From Trichoderma breve (lineage: Eukaryota; Ascomycota; Sordariomycetes; Hypocreales; Hypocreaceae), in the NCBI RefSeq assembly GCF_028502605.1, contig NC_079234.1, forward strand, positions 1,116,001 through 1,180,000: a stretch of 64,000 nucleotides of DNA, written 5' to 3'. Of this stretch, positions 1 to 10,552 are shown one piece after another; position 1 is the stretch's first letter; the number at the start of each line of letters is the position of its first letter. Below the pieces are notes generated by a model. It was not told the origin of the DNA. It did no database searches and worked only from the letters and a program-made list of their open reading frames with translations. The position numbers and the translations under genes are program-made.

Positions 1-196
1 GCTACGTGTAGCTTCTCATACTAAATTATGTGTACACTTTGGCCTCGGCCAAAAAGAAGAAAAAATTGAGACATACATCAACGAGCGCATCAGAAAAATT
101 GGATTTAACAAAAAAGATGAAACAAGATAAATATTCGCCTATAAATGAAACGAAAATAAAAAAAAGACTTATCTAAAAAAGTCAAAAAGAACAATC

Positions 197-277
197 CGAC
201 AGAGACAGGATTCGAACCTGCGAGGCCGAAACCATATGATTTCTAGTCATACCCATTAACCACTCTGGCACTCTGCC
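197..277 (-). tRNA. tRNA-Ser (anticodon AGA)
   Basis: On the minus strand the sequence folds as a class II tRNA. A 7-bp acceptor stem pairs GGCAGAG (277-271) with CTCTGTC (204-198), with one G-U pair. The discriminator G is at 197. The anticodon loop reads CTAGAAA with anticodon AGA, decoding TCT Ser. The long variable arm and the GGTTCGAATCC T-loop fit a eukaryotic tRNA-Ser. I see no intron. The gene is about 81 nt long, usual for tRNA-Ser without CCA. Confidence 0.95.
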
Positions 278-920
278 AATGGCTGGATTGTTATGACAGT
301 GACTCCCACTAACGCATTTATGAAGGTTACTTTTGCGGAACACAATACGTGCGAAAGGATCGTCATAGAAGCAATTGTAATTGATGAGACCGATCTTGCC
401 CTTTTTTTTAATGAGCAAGACAGAAGCTGAGCCTCTTCACCATATCCCAGAGTAGAAAAATGTTTCACTGCTAATACATGACTAACCAGAAGCAGCCGTG
501 AAGTGCCATGTCTCAGCCTTAGGTGTAGTTCAATATTCCCGCCCGTTGCATCTTAACAATATCTTGCTCTATAGCAATGGGATCTATCACGTTAGTTTGA
601 GTAAAAATTGATAGTCCATAAGAATCCATGTATTACGGCTCTTTTGAGGGGCTGGATAAGATCGCATATTCTGCAAGCCCCAACGATACAGCTCAAGTTC
701 ACACCCAAAGCGCACAATTCAACATGACATAGCTTTCATCACCAGGCGTTGAGGATTCTCATTTGTCCATCAATTCATCAATATTGCTTGTAGATATCAC
801 ACATTTCTTGAATATAAAAGCATCTTTGCCCTTTTTTATGTCCACATAGCCACCTCTACCACACCAATTTTTCCACTCCATTATTTCCACCATTTTCGTC
901 CAACCGCCATCAAGAATCGT
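278..920. other. Intergenic, no gene seen
   Basis: This AT-rich stretch lies between tRNA-Ser and the 3' end of the secreted RNase gene. The reading frames in it are short and have no recognisable protein features. It should contain the RNase 3' UTR (just below 921) and the upstream region of tRNA-Ser. Confidence 0.6.
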
Positions 921-1381
921 CTAAGAAGTACCGGCGCAAGCAACAAAAGCGTTACCGCTGGCACCAGTATGTGTAATAATACCAGCAATCGAGCACTGGC
1001 CGTTAATCACAACACGGTCAGCCCCAGGAGAACCTACATCATCCTCAAAAGTCAGTCTCACTTCTCATACTCATACGAAAACATCGAGAAACACTCACCT
1101 CCAGTATAAGTCTTGCCCGAAGACAGAATAGGAAACTCGTAAAACGGTTTAGAAAGACCCTTGAAGCGGAAACCCTCGTAATTGTTGTACACGTGAGGAT
1201 AAGTCGAGCCTCCAGCAGTGCTGCCAGCCCGGACGTAGTTGCAGGCAGAGTTGGACGCGGCACTGACGGCGCTGGCGCTGTAAAAGACCTTGCCGCAGGT
1301 GGCAGTGTCTCTCTTGGTGAGCTCATCCAAGGGAGCGGCGCTGACAAAGGCGACGAGGGAGAGGAGGCTGAGGAACTTCAT
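921..1381 (-). CDS. Secreted guanyl-specific ribonuclease (RNase F1/T1 family)
   Basis: Two exons (1381..1099 and 1033..921) are joined across a 65-bp GTGAGT...TAG intron and encode 131 residues. Residues 1-15 are a signal peptide, followed by a short propeptide ending in a Kex2-like KR at 23-24. The mature part would be 107 residues, matching the 104-106 of RNase T1/F1. The family catalytic set is present: His63 (TYPH), Glu82 (YEF), Arg101 (ADR) and His116 (THTG). Four cysteines (29, 47, 108, 127) could form the usual disulfides. The enzyme cleaves single-stranded RNA 3' of G via a cyclic phosphate and acts outside the cell. The ATG at 1381 was preferred over an upstream in-frame start at 1468 because it places the signal peptide at the N-terminus. 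A TATA box lies 111 bp upstream. Family assignment is firm; the biological role (nutrition or antagonism) is not shown. Confidence 0.93.
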
Positions 1382-1491
1382 CTTGGCTAGTGATGGTGGA
1401 TTATAGGCAGAGAGATGGGAGGACAAGGGTTGGTGTGACAATGGTGGAAGGACACTGGCAGATGTCAATGGAAAGCAGGGAAGTAACGTCG

Positions 1492-1498
1492 TTTTATA
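1492..1498 (-). promoter_or_regulatory. TATA box of the RNase gene
   Basis: TATAAAA on the minus strand lies 111 bp upstream of the RNase start codon, a plausible distance for a fungal gene with a short 5' UTR. The call rests on sequence and position only. Confidence 0.5.
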
Positions 1499-1660
1499 CT
1501 CGATCCGCTATGATTCAATTTCTTCTTGTCCAACGTCTCACAATCTCATCTCGCCTGCCAACTCTGGCCCAAGTGCGAAGCTACTACCATCGAGCACCAT
1601 GATCAACCTCCTCACATCTTACACCAGCGGATCCGCAAAAACACTCAATCCTACTATTTT

Positions 1661-2725
1661 CTACAACACATCAATCACATCGATATACATCTTCGGTTCC
1701 CGTTTGAGGTTGGAATAGTTCCCTCCCGCATCAAACACAGCGAACTGCCCCCGCCTGATGCGCCGCCGCCTGTCTTGGCCCTTCTTGGCACTCTCGCATA
1801 CCGACATCTCCGACACGCACTGCCAGCCACTCAGCTTCTGCATCTGCAGCCATGTGCGATAGGTGAACCCCAAGCCGGGAGAGGTTGCGCAACTGGGAAG
1901 GTCAAGAACGTCGTAAATGGAAAGGAAGCAAGCTCCAGAGGTCAGTCCGGCGGTGGCGGAGCTCTCCGGAGAGATTACCGTACTAGGATGCCGTATGGAT
2001 GGATAGATGGACTTGTAACTAGAGAATTGCTTCGAGGATAAGATATGTCGATTGGCGGGAAATAGTCTCTAAATTTACTAGTTTAGGAGACCCTGTTCTT
2101 TGGAAGTCTTGGCAGCTCCCCAATCGCCAAAGTCAAGAGTTGATCAGTAAAGTTATCCCCTCCGTTCATTATATCCGACGAGTCTCCCTCTTCTACAATA
2201 TCATGTATAAAGTAGGGCAATAATTCCTCGGAAAAGGCCAGACAGAAGAAGAAACAAAACATGCCGGCCCCATTCCACAGAACGAGGGACCCAGGCACTA
2301 TCGTCAAATAAGCTTATCTGGATGCTCCCGCACGGCCCGACCTATGAGCAACGAGCGTCGATCCCACCTTTGTTTCAAGTCGTGATGCTAAGGCATTTAG
2401 CATCGAACCCCCACCCATCCATACCACGCTTTGGAGCCTTCCGTGTTGAGATAATTCTCCTTGGAAGAGTCCACAGGCGGTGTTGAAGGGAGTGCAAGTT
2501 GTGATTAGCACTCTAGGGACCTTTGTAGAGCGTGCTAAAGAAGGGGCGGAGGTGGCCGATGAAGAATAGGGCGCAGTTGTATAGAACAAACTGTATGTAT
2601 AGTAGTTTTAGCAGCCAGATGAATCCATACATATACTCTTCTGTCAACAACTGCAAAGTGTGAAACAGCTGGGCAAATGGGTCTTGGGACTTGATAAAGA
2701 CCTTATTGAGCAGGATTCCAAACAA
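1661..2725 (-). other. Open minus-strand frames, possible degenerate or spliced gene
   Basis: Several minus-strand frames lie end to end. One of about 136 codons without an ATG (2068..1661) has normal-looking amino-acid composition and ends in IDVIDVL. One sits at 2307..2083. One at 2725..2513 is hydrophobic. I could not join them with convincing splice sites and recognise no family. They may be exons of an unusual gene, remains of a decayed gene, or chance. No plus-strand gene is visible here. Confidence 0.2.
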
Positions 2726-2927
2726 AACAGAATTGTTTGAAGCAGATTGTTAGCTGCATCTACTTCCTAAGGCTACAAGCACAGAATGGATTTATGCTAT
2801 TTACAAGGCAATGCTGTAGTATCTACGGAGTATGGGCAATGGATAAAACTCAAAGTAAGCAGCGAAGCACATAAATCAAGCACCACCAACAAACTACATA
2901 AAATTGACAAAAAAACAAAAAAGAAAG

Positions 2928-3013
2928 GGGCCAAACCGTGGATTGAACACGGGACCTCTTGCAGTTGCGTCAAAGAACCCAAAGCAAGAATCATACCACT
3001 AGACCATTTGGCC
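2928..3013 (-). tRNA. tRNA-Pro (anticodon UGG), intron-containing
   Basis: Minus strand. Acceptor arms GGCCAAA (3013-3007) and TTTGGCC (2935-2929) pair fully, with discriminator C at 2928. The anticodon stem TTGC/GCAA closes a loop containing TGG. About 14 nt are inserted just 3' of the anticodon, the standard position of nuclear tRNA introns. The T-loop reads GTTCAATCC. After intron removal the tRNA is 72 nt. Confidence 0.93.
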
Positions 3014-3231
3014 TCTAGTTGTTTACATGACTAATACCTCTCTACACTCCCCTATATACCCCTCCTCGCAATTCATCCTCCAAACAACAAAAAGAGAAAA
3101 CTCTCTAGCTCTAAAACCCCACATAGATACATCCACAAACACCCCACAAAGGACCAACAAAAGCGTGCACTTTTCAATTAGGAAGAAAAAAAAAGTGAAA
3201 AAAAAAAACGCAAAAAAAAAGAAAGAACACG

Positions 3232-3323
3232 TGGAGACAGAGGGATTTGAACCCCCGACCTTTTACAGGCTTGTATTGAATGAACAATGCAAAGCAAACG
3301 TGATACCCCTACACCATATCCCC
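3232..3323 (-). tRNA. tRNA-Ala (anticodon UGC), intron-containing
   Basis: Minus strand. Acceptor arms GGGGATA (3323-3317) and TGTCTCC (3239-3233) pair with two G-U wobbles; the discriminator A is at 3232. The anticodon loop reads TTTGCA.T with anticodon TGC. An intron of about 20 nt follows the base 3' to the anticodon, and the stem TTTGC/GTAAA closes around it. The T-arm is GGGGGTTCAAATCCCTC. The spliced length is 72 nt. Confidence 0.92.
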
Positions 3324-3962
3324 TATGTTGAAATGGGCGGTTCGTATTCAGCATTATACAGGCTTCTGCAAAAGATTGACAATTCAGCAAATCCGCGACA
3401 ATCTTACTGCGTAATTCTCTTGTCCATGAACAAGTCGTGATGATGCACACTTCTTCTTTAGATGATGCAATAATTGCCGCTGCAGTAGAAACATTTGCAT
3501 TTACTCAATGCTCGCTCCCCCAGCTCATGATCGAGACACACCCATCAGAGCCATTGGCGCTCCCTCAGAAACACCATCTAAAAATAGCGCCCAGCCTCAT
3601 GCAAGTTCTCAAGGGAGGCATTAGACTTTCTCGCCTCCATGCAACCGACACGTGGGAAGCGAAACGCCTAGTACAAAGATAGCACATGCCAAAATGCCAA
3701 AAATGCCCTCGTATGAGATCAATGGCATTGTTAATTCCGACTTCAACCCTCGTGGCACCAATTTGTTAAAGTTTCCCCACGTCGAGGCAAGCACAACATA
3801 CATGGACAAAAAAAAACATGACAAAATCCCAGCCCCGAGCCGCTCAATTATTATATGCATTTCTACATGGCGTATTAAAAAATCGACAAATATTCTAGTG
3901 TATGTACTCATATGTATATATAAACCATCTCTCTTCAAATCATGCTTGGTATATTCAAATCA
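3324..3962. other. Intergenic, no gene seen
   Basis: Region between tRNA-Ala and the stop codon of the GH5 gene. The short frames here show no domain or splice logic. The part just below 3963 is the likely 3' UTR of the endoglucanase. Confidence 0.6.
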
Positions 3963-5414
3963 TCAAACCACAACCAACATGTAGCAAAGAGCAGCAACTG
4001 TCAGCATGACAGTGCCGGTCAGAGCCTGGGTGCTTGGCGTTGCTGCTGAGCCCTTGTCCTTGTCGTCCGAGGCATTGTTGGTGTCGGGTGATGGTTTTGT
4101 GACCGGGTTCGCTGTGGGAGAGGGGTTAGTCTGCTTGATGGGCTTCGTGGACGATGGTGAGGAGTCGTTACTGGAGGCGGCGGCGGTGGAGGTGGAGGTC
4201 TCATCCGGGGCCGTTGAAATAGACGTAGGTGTGGGCTTGTACTTTTCGTCCATGGTAAACTGGTCCAGAATACACTCGTTCATGAGCTTGTTGTCGGTAT
4301 AATTACCGGGCTCGCCCAGAGGAGTCAGGGTCAGAATATACGTGGTGTCAAAGCTACCAGCACCCCAGCCAACGAAGCCGATGTACACATCGCTGTTTGC
4401 GCTGATGGCCTTGTTCTGAGCGCAGAAATCAACCATGCACTGCGAGGAGTTAGTGGATTTTCTCCAACATACTGACGAGTCAGCCAGTGAGTGAGTTGGT
4501 CAATAATCTTACCGAAGGATCCATAGACGCGCCGGTCTCCGAGATGATGGCCTGTCGCTTGTTCTGTCTCAACCAGGTCGCGAAATCCTCAAAGGCCTGG
4601 ACATTGTCCTGCGTGCACTCGACGTGCGATCCCGAGTTGTTGATGTCGAGGTACTTGTGCACGTCAAAGTACAGCAAGTCGGTGCTGCCATCGGGATTGG
4701 TAATCTTGGAGAGAGCATCCGCGCTTCCGGTGGACACATAGCTCTCGACACTGGCAAAGTTGGTTCCGGGCAGGAGAATCATCTGGGACGTGGCGCCGGC
4801 CTTTCGGATGGCGGTGACGACCTTTTGGCAGGTCTCGGCCCAGATGTTGATGTCGATGTCGTGGGGCTCGTTCATCAGGCCGAAGATAATCTTGTCATTG
4901 TCCACGTAATACTTTGCAATCTGGACCCAGAGCTTAACAAAGATGTCATCCGAAACTCCTCCCTGGCCGATGATGCCGCCGTTGTAGCGAGCAAAGTTGT
5001 GCATGTCAATCATGCACCAGGCACCAGTCACCAGGCAGGCGTCGATGACTTTGTTGTAGGATCCCCAGTTGAGCTCGTCCAGCTCGCCGTCCACCGTGTT
5101 GTTGAGGACAAACTGCCATGTAGCGGCTGCGTCGTTGGGCATTAGCATCAGCATCAAGAATTCGTCATACAGCAACGCTCACAAATACGAAAGACATTCA
5201 GGCCGTCGTCCTCGGCGAAATGCTTCATCTGGCCCGCGCCATCACCTCCCTTATAGCTCAGCAACGGCACAGACGAGGTGTCGGTTGGGCAGCTGCCGTC
5301 AATGTCGCACCCAAAGTCGATTCCGGGGATTGCGACGCCCAGATACTTGATCTTGCCGGCGAGAGTGTGAGAGGCCAGGGCCAAGGCGGCGGCCAAAACG
5401 GATGTCGCGCGCAT
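3963..5414 (-). CDS. cel5b: GPI-anchored GH5 endoglucanase (Cel5B type)
   Basis: Three exons (5414..5183, 5126..4513, 4439..3963; introns of 56 and 73 bp) encode 440 residues. Residues 1-20 are a signal peptide. A GH5 (subfamily 5-like) catalytic barrel runs from about 22 to 355. The general acid/base is Glu164 in MNEPHD and the nucleophile is Glu274 in ISETGA; DMHN (118-121) and DVHKYLD are also typical. No CBM1 module is present. A Ser/Thr/Pro-rich linker follows the barrel, then a hydrophobic C-terminal tail (about 422-440) with no basic residues after it, which fits a GPI-attachment signal. The enzyme would hydrolyse internal beta-1,4-glucan bonds while tethered to the plasma membrane or wall. 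Junctions were set by phase and restore the ISATWQF and DPSCMVDF continuity expected of the family. The symbol follows the GPI-anchored Trichoderma Cel5B and is an inference. Confidence 0.92.
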
Positions 5415-7032
5415 GATGAATACAGAGTCCGGAGGTGCCGCGCAAGCACCAGGGAAAAGGCGAAGAGAGTACTGATTAACGAGATGGATGTATCGTGTGA
5501 TGTCTGATTAGGTAGCGAGAGAAATGCGAGTAATACTGCTACTAGTATGGGAAAAAAGAAGGATGGTAAATAAATCAATAAGAGCTGTCAATAGAAGCCC
5601 AAAAATGAAATGAAACAGATTCTATGCAAGAAAGAGCAACGAGCAGAACCGACGACAGCGAAGAATAACTAGAACGAGTGTGTTATAGCTGCGTCATGGT
5701 TTTGCTGCAGAGCGAGCGTGAAAGAATTGAGGTGAGGTGAGGTGAGAGAGATTGGAGAGATGGAACGAGATGGAGAGACGACTAGAGACTGGATGGAAAC
5801 ATCAGCAGCGTCTCCCCTTGATTAGGCGTTGCAGCCGCTGTATTCCGGGGGCTGTGAACTCGGCCTTAGCGCCGCAGTTGCCTGTCACGGCTCGTGTTGG
5901 CGCCAGGAAAGGCATAGCGGGCGTCTCGATTCGTATTCACGTCAGCCTCTGCAGCTTGTCGTATTTGACGATTAGGGCCGAGAATCCGTTCAATGTGGTT
6001 GATTGTTGAATGCAAAGGGCCGGAACAACTAGTGCCGGTACGAAGGGGGGGGACAGACAGAAGTTACGAGTCAAGTCAAGAGGCGTCACGTCACACAATC
6101 CCGATCCGATTGTCGAAATGTCACCGCATCTCCAAATCCATCTCATGTCAAAGCCAACATGGAATTCTATAGCGGCCGAGAATGCGCTTCAGGGTCCACG
6201 CACTTTGCGCCGGGGCCTCACTAAAACCCTCCAGCGCTGTGGGACTAGTACAGAGCGGAGCCGCTACGAATTGAATCGCTGGAGAAAAAGAGCCCAGGCC
6301 GCCAAGCCATGGATTTATTTTCTCAATGGAGCCTCAATCGTTGATGGTGCAAGACCAAGACGCTGGGCATTGACGGCAAAGAGAACAATACGAGGCTTCT
6401 GTGCTAGTATTCTATTCTAGGGGACTCGCCTATTGCGGTGGGAAAAGCGGCACCTGTGTGCGTATTGATGCATTTGATGTGTTGTCTTTTCACCGACATG
6501 TAGCCTGTAGCAATGGACCAGGCACGGATGGGGTAAGAAATTGGGTGATGTGCAGCATTATTGACATCTGATGTACAGTCTGGTACACCACCATTAGCCT
6601 ATGGATGCAGTATATACTCCGTACCTACACTGAAATAGTAGAAGAATACCTTACTGGATGGCAGTGCTTACAGTATATGTACGAGTATATACGAGTGTGC
6701 ACAGAGCGCGCAACGTTGAAACCAGTGGTCCGATCATCTAAACCAACAAAGGCGGAGGATCCGCGCACTAGACGGGGGGTCGAGCACACTCGTACAGGGA
6801 ACACCCCGTAATATTACGACAGGAATAGGTGCTGTGATGGAGTCTGTTCTGCAGCTCTGGTTTCTATTCATAGCCCAGCATTCTTCAACAACGGCTTCAA
6901 CGCTGAAATATCGCCGCTTCAGATTTGATGTCTCAACGGCATGGCATACAACAGCGTCAAATTAAAGTATGACATTTGTCTCAGACAGTGTAGTCTCATA
7001 AATGTCCTCACTCCATTGTCCTCTCCATTCAT
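5415..7032. other. Intergenic region, no gene seen
   Basis: About 1.6 kb between the endoglucanase start and the 3' end of the hydrolase gene. It should hold the cel5b promoter. Frames here are short, lack family features, and I found no consistent splice model. No repeats or RNA genes were recognised. Confidence 0.6.
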
Positions 7033-8500
7033 TTAAACAAGCTCGTCATACACGGTCTTGATCAGGTCCGCATACAACTTGGTTGCCACCACATCGCCAA
7101 ACGGAAAGACGGCCACCATCAGCACAGCCGCAATACCCAACTCCGGATCAATCCACTATCACCAGCAGTCACCGTCAGCCTCAAATCACACAATAAACGC
7201 ACAAAATGCAGAAATGAACCACCAGAGACAAGACAAGATAAACAAAATAAAACTCACCCAGCGCGAATTCGCCGCCCCCGTCCAACAAAGACTCCCCTTG
7301 CGCCGCTGCTGCCCCGGCCAGTCGCTCATACCCAACAACCCCCCATACCCATACTGCAACTCGACGCCGTCCGGAAACTCGGGGATAAAAGCGGGCTTCC
7401 CACCAGGCGAATACAACGTCTCCTGCAGCATCGTTCTCTGAGCTGGATCCAGCTGCGGCGAAAACATTTCCTTGGCTGTCTTCCCCGAGACCACGCCCGG
7501 CTCGGCTTGCAACATGGCGCGCAGCAGGCGGGCGTAGTCGTTTGCCGTCGTGTGGATGCCGGCGCCGGCGCTGTCTATCTCGGGCTCCTCTGGGACGACG
7601 TCGAAGTGCGAGAGAGTGTTGTCGTCGGCATCGCGGAGCGCGACTTCAGCCCTCCGGCCTGCTGTATGAGGGAGCTGGTTGACGCGGAATCCCGTATCGT
7701 GCATCTCGAGGGGTTCAAGGACGTTCTGCTTCATGTAGTCACCCAGCGTCGTGTTAGTTATCGTCTCCAGGGCTACGCCGGCCCAATCCAGGGCAGGGCC
7801 ATACGCCCAGCCGTCGCCGGGAGGAAACGAGAACGGCACGTTGAAGCCGTCTCTGCTGAGGCGTATCGTCATCCCAATCGGCCGACCGATTGCTTTTGAC
7901 CATCTTCGCAGATCTGGATCCGCAACGTCATATCGGAGACCGGCAGTTTGAAGTATCAACTGTCTGTGCTGTGAATTCAGTATGCATGTGCGAGTGTACG
8001 TGTCAAGTCATGGCCAAGCACATACTTGAGCGTGATGGGTCTCTCATTGTCCTCGAGTATAGGCTGCTCATCCGGAGTAAACCCTCGTAAGATCTGCATC
8101 TGCTGCACTTCAGGAACAAGCTTCCGAACATCACAATCCAATGGAAGCCTATCCTGTTCCACCAGTTGCATGAGACAGACGGCGGAGAGGAGCTTGGTCA
8201 GAGAAGCGCCGTATGTCAAAGTATGGATGTCGAATTTCGGTGAGTTTACATTCATGCCGGCTCGACCGGCGGATCCAGAATAGATGACACCTATTTCATA
8301 GATTTTTGTTCAGAGGCGGGTTAATTTAAGAAGGAAGCGTATGCTCTTCGTCTGGGGGCTTTGAAATGAAAGCTGCAGTGAGAGAGATTGCTGTGCTTAC
8401 CATCGCGATTCGTCACTACAAACGCAGCTCCAAGCAGCTTGTCCTTGGTATCGTCACCAACGGCAATGTCCCGCCTCAAAAGAGCGTCCAACGTGTTCAT
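7033..8500 (-). CDS. Serine beta-lactamase-fold hydrolase/transesterase
   Basis: Four exons (8500..8401, 8290..8026, 7963..7258, 7155..7033) encode 397 residues. The class C beta-lactamase / DD-peptidase / LovD-like fold is shown by SLTK at 63-66 (nucleophile Ser63, base Lys66) and by ILQTAGL after the second helix. The second motif is YGPA at Tyr176, where classical enzymes have YxN. A WTGAANSRWWIDPE segment near the C-terminus stands in for the KTG motif. In fungi this family includes esterases, D-aminopeptidase-like enzymes and acyltransferases; the substrate cannot be read from sequence. There is no signal peptide, so the protein is probably cytosolic. The ATG at 8500 was chosen because the in-frame codon at 8506 is TTG. 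No polyketide or other biosynthetic gene is nearby, so a role in secondary metabolism is not supported. Confidence 0.88.
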
Positions 8501-9189
8501 TGCCAAATTCGATCCAAACCCTCACGGTAACGACAGCTTAGTATGAGGTAATTAAGAGATTGAATCCTTTGGCCGTGATGGGAGGAACGTCGTCTTATAG
8601 CTCATCTATAGCTCATCCTTCGGTCGTGACTTCTGCCGCTTCTCCGCCGAACTTCACACTATTCGAGCCCGATCGGCATGGGACGTCAAGGGCTTGTTTG
8701 TGTAGCGAATGCCAACCCATCAACTGACCCAATAGGCATTAGCGCTGAACTCTGCATCTAGACGCATGCAAGCTTCAAGTTGTGCCAGGACCAACTACAC
8801 TTCCTAGTTCTTGTGTTTGGTGTAGCTATAATCAATCGAGTGTATAAAAGAGGAATTGCCAAGTTGATATCGGATTCAATTCCTTGTGTATACTATTCAT
8901 GAAATCCTCGTTGCTATTCGGTGCAATTGTCTGAAGAATTGATTCACTGATTCCGACATCGCCGTGTCCATGCCACTGGGAGCGGGGTCCTCTTTTTTCT
9001 CATCACGGCAATTCTGAATCTTTCCGAGACAATCGCCTCTTCATCCGTCGACTGTACCTGGACCGGCTAGATATCCGTCCGGCGTATGTGAATCAAGTGC
9101 GCGTGGCTACTCCGTACATGTCCGGCACCTTTCAATCCCTGCCAACTCCATTCCGATTCCCACTCGGTATCTGAACCGGACCCGACATC
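8501..9189. other. Divergent intergenic promoter region
   Basis: This 0.7-kb spacer separates the minus-strand hydrolase from the plus-strand Nudix gene, so both promoters should lie here. I see no coding frame or repeat worth naming. Confidence 0.6.
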
Positions 9190-10218
9190 ATGGCCACTCG
9201 GACATCGTCCCGGCTGCTGGATCTCATTACCGTTTTTGACAAGTAAGACTGTCTCACAGTGTAACAACAAGTTTAGTATCAAACAGAAATTAGCTGACTC
9301 TACTTCCCTTCTTCCTCCAGTGTGCCGCTGGACTTTGAGCAAAACTGCCATCCTTACTATCGTTTGATCCTGGCCCCAGATGAGCGTGTCCATGGCTACA
9401 TCCACCCCAACACCATAGCCCGCATGCCATGGCCAGCAACCTTCACCATCGATCATGAGAAGCGCCAGGTAGTCCTCTCTGCTCCGCCTGCCGGCACATC
9501 ACTGTCCGTACACGCCAATTCAGCATTCCAGGAAGCCGTCGATGCAGCCATTGACGGCAAAATATTCCCTACTCTCAACGGCATGCACAGCGAGTACTTT
9601 CTCGTTCCCGGAGCAAGGGAATTCGTCCAGATTGAACGTTTCGCCGCCACATTGTTCGGCATCGGGACTCGCGGCGCACACCTAACGGCGTATACAAAAA
9701 CGGCAGACGGAGAGCTTCGCATCTGGGTCGCGCGGAGGAGCAAGACACTGTACACATATCCAGGCATGCTGGACAGCACAGTCGCCGGCGGCGTCAAGGC
9801 GAGCGACTCTCCACTAGACTGCATCCTCGCAGAGTCAATGGAGGAAGCCTCATTGCCGGTGTCTCTCGTCGGGCCTCGAGTCCGCACCACCGGGGTGATC
9901 ACCATGGTGAACCGCAATCCTCGCTCCGAGCTGGTCCACTCCGAGATCCTCTACACGTACGATCTGGAACTTTCCGGCGATGGCGAGGAGGTGCCTCGCC
10001 TGGGAGACGACGGCGAAGTGGAGGAGTTTGTGCTGATGAGCTGCGAAGAGGTTGAGCGGCGGATGCTGGCGGGCGAGTTCAAGACGAATGTGTGCGCCGT
10101 CATGATTGACTTTTTGATTCGGCATGGCAAGATTACGCCCGAGGGGGAGCCGGACTATGTCGACATTTGCGCGAGGCTGCATAGGAAGCTGCCGGTGCCG
10201 ACCAGGTCGGATGTATGA
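9190..10218 (+). CDS. DUF4743/Nudix hydrolase (Tnr3/YJR142W-like)
   Basis: Two exons (9190..9242 and 9321..10218; 78-bp intron GTAAGA...CCAG) encode 316 residues. Residues about 10-140 match the DUF4743 region found upstream of a Nudix fold in yeast YJR142W and the C-terminal half of fission-yeast Tnr3. The Nudix box lies at about 174-198, starting AGGVKASDSPLD and ending with ESMEEASL, so Glu189, Glu192 and Glu193 are available for metal. The first box Glu is replaced, as is common in this subgroup. Known relatives hydrolyse oxidised or damaged thiamine diphosphates; that role is inferred here. No thiamine pyrophosphokinase domain is fused, unlike S. pombe Tnr3. The first exon supplies only 17 residues, and its phase joins FDN to VPLDFEQ. 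Confidence 0.9.
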
Positions 10219-10491
10219 TGTGATATTAGATGGAGCATGGACTAGAGGAAGCACTCGTTTGGGTATAGAATAGACAGGAAACAAGACTACGAAATTTGGC
10301 ATCATGATGTTGCGATTCGAGTATCAAGCCACAATGTAGAAGCATTTTACAGCCAATGTCTCCCTTCATCTTGCTCCTTAATCCACTGGCCAAGAATGAC
10401 AAGGTACCAACATGTAGGTATGCCACATAGTGGCTTCGTTTTCATTCGATTAGGTTTTTGACTTTTCTTTCACGCCCCGATACATGACTTC

Positions 10492-10552
10492 AAGCCTGCA
10501 CCTCGTCAACTACATACCTAGGTACCTTATGTAGTTGACGAGGTGCAGGCTT
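10492..10552. repeat. Perfect inverted repeat (25-bp stem, 11-nt loop)
   Basis: AAGCCTGCACCTCGTCAACT... at 10492-10516 is followed after 11 bases by its exact reverse complement at 10528-10552, ending in GGTGCAGGCTT. The loop contains overlapping CCTAGG and GGTACC palindromes. There is no mismatch in 25 pairs. It lies 273 bp after the Nudix stop codon in otherwise featureless DNA. It could be a tiny foldback element, a palindromic insertion, or a stem in the 3' UTR or another transcript. Confidence 0.9.
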
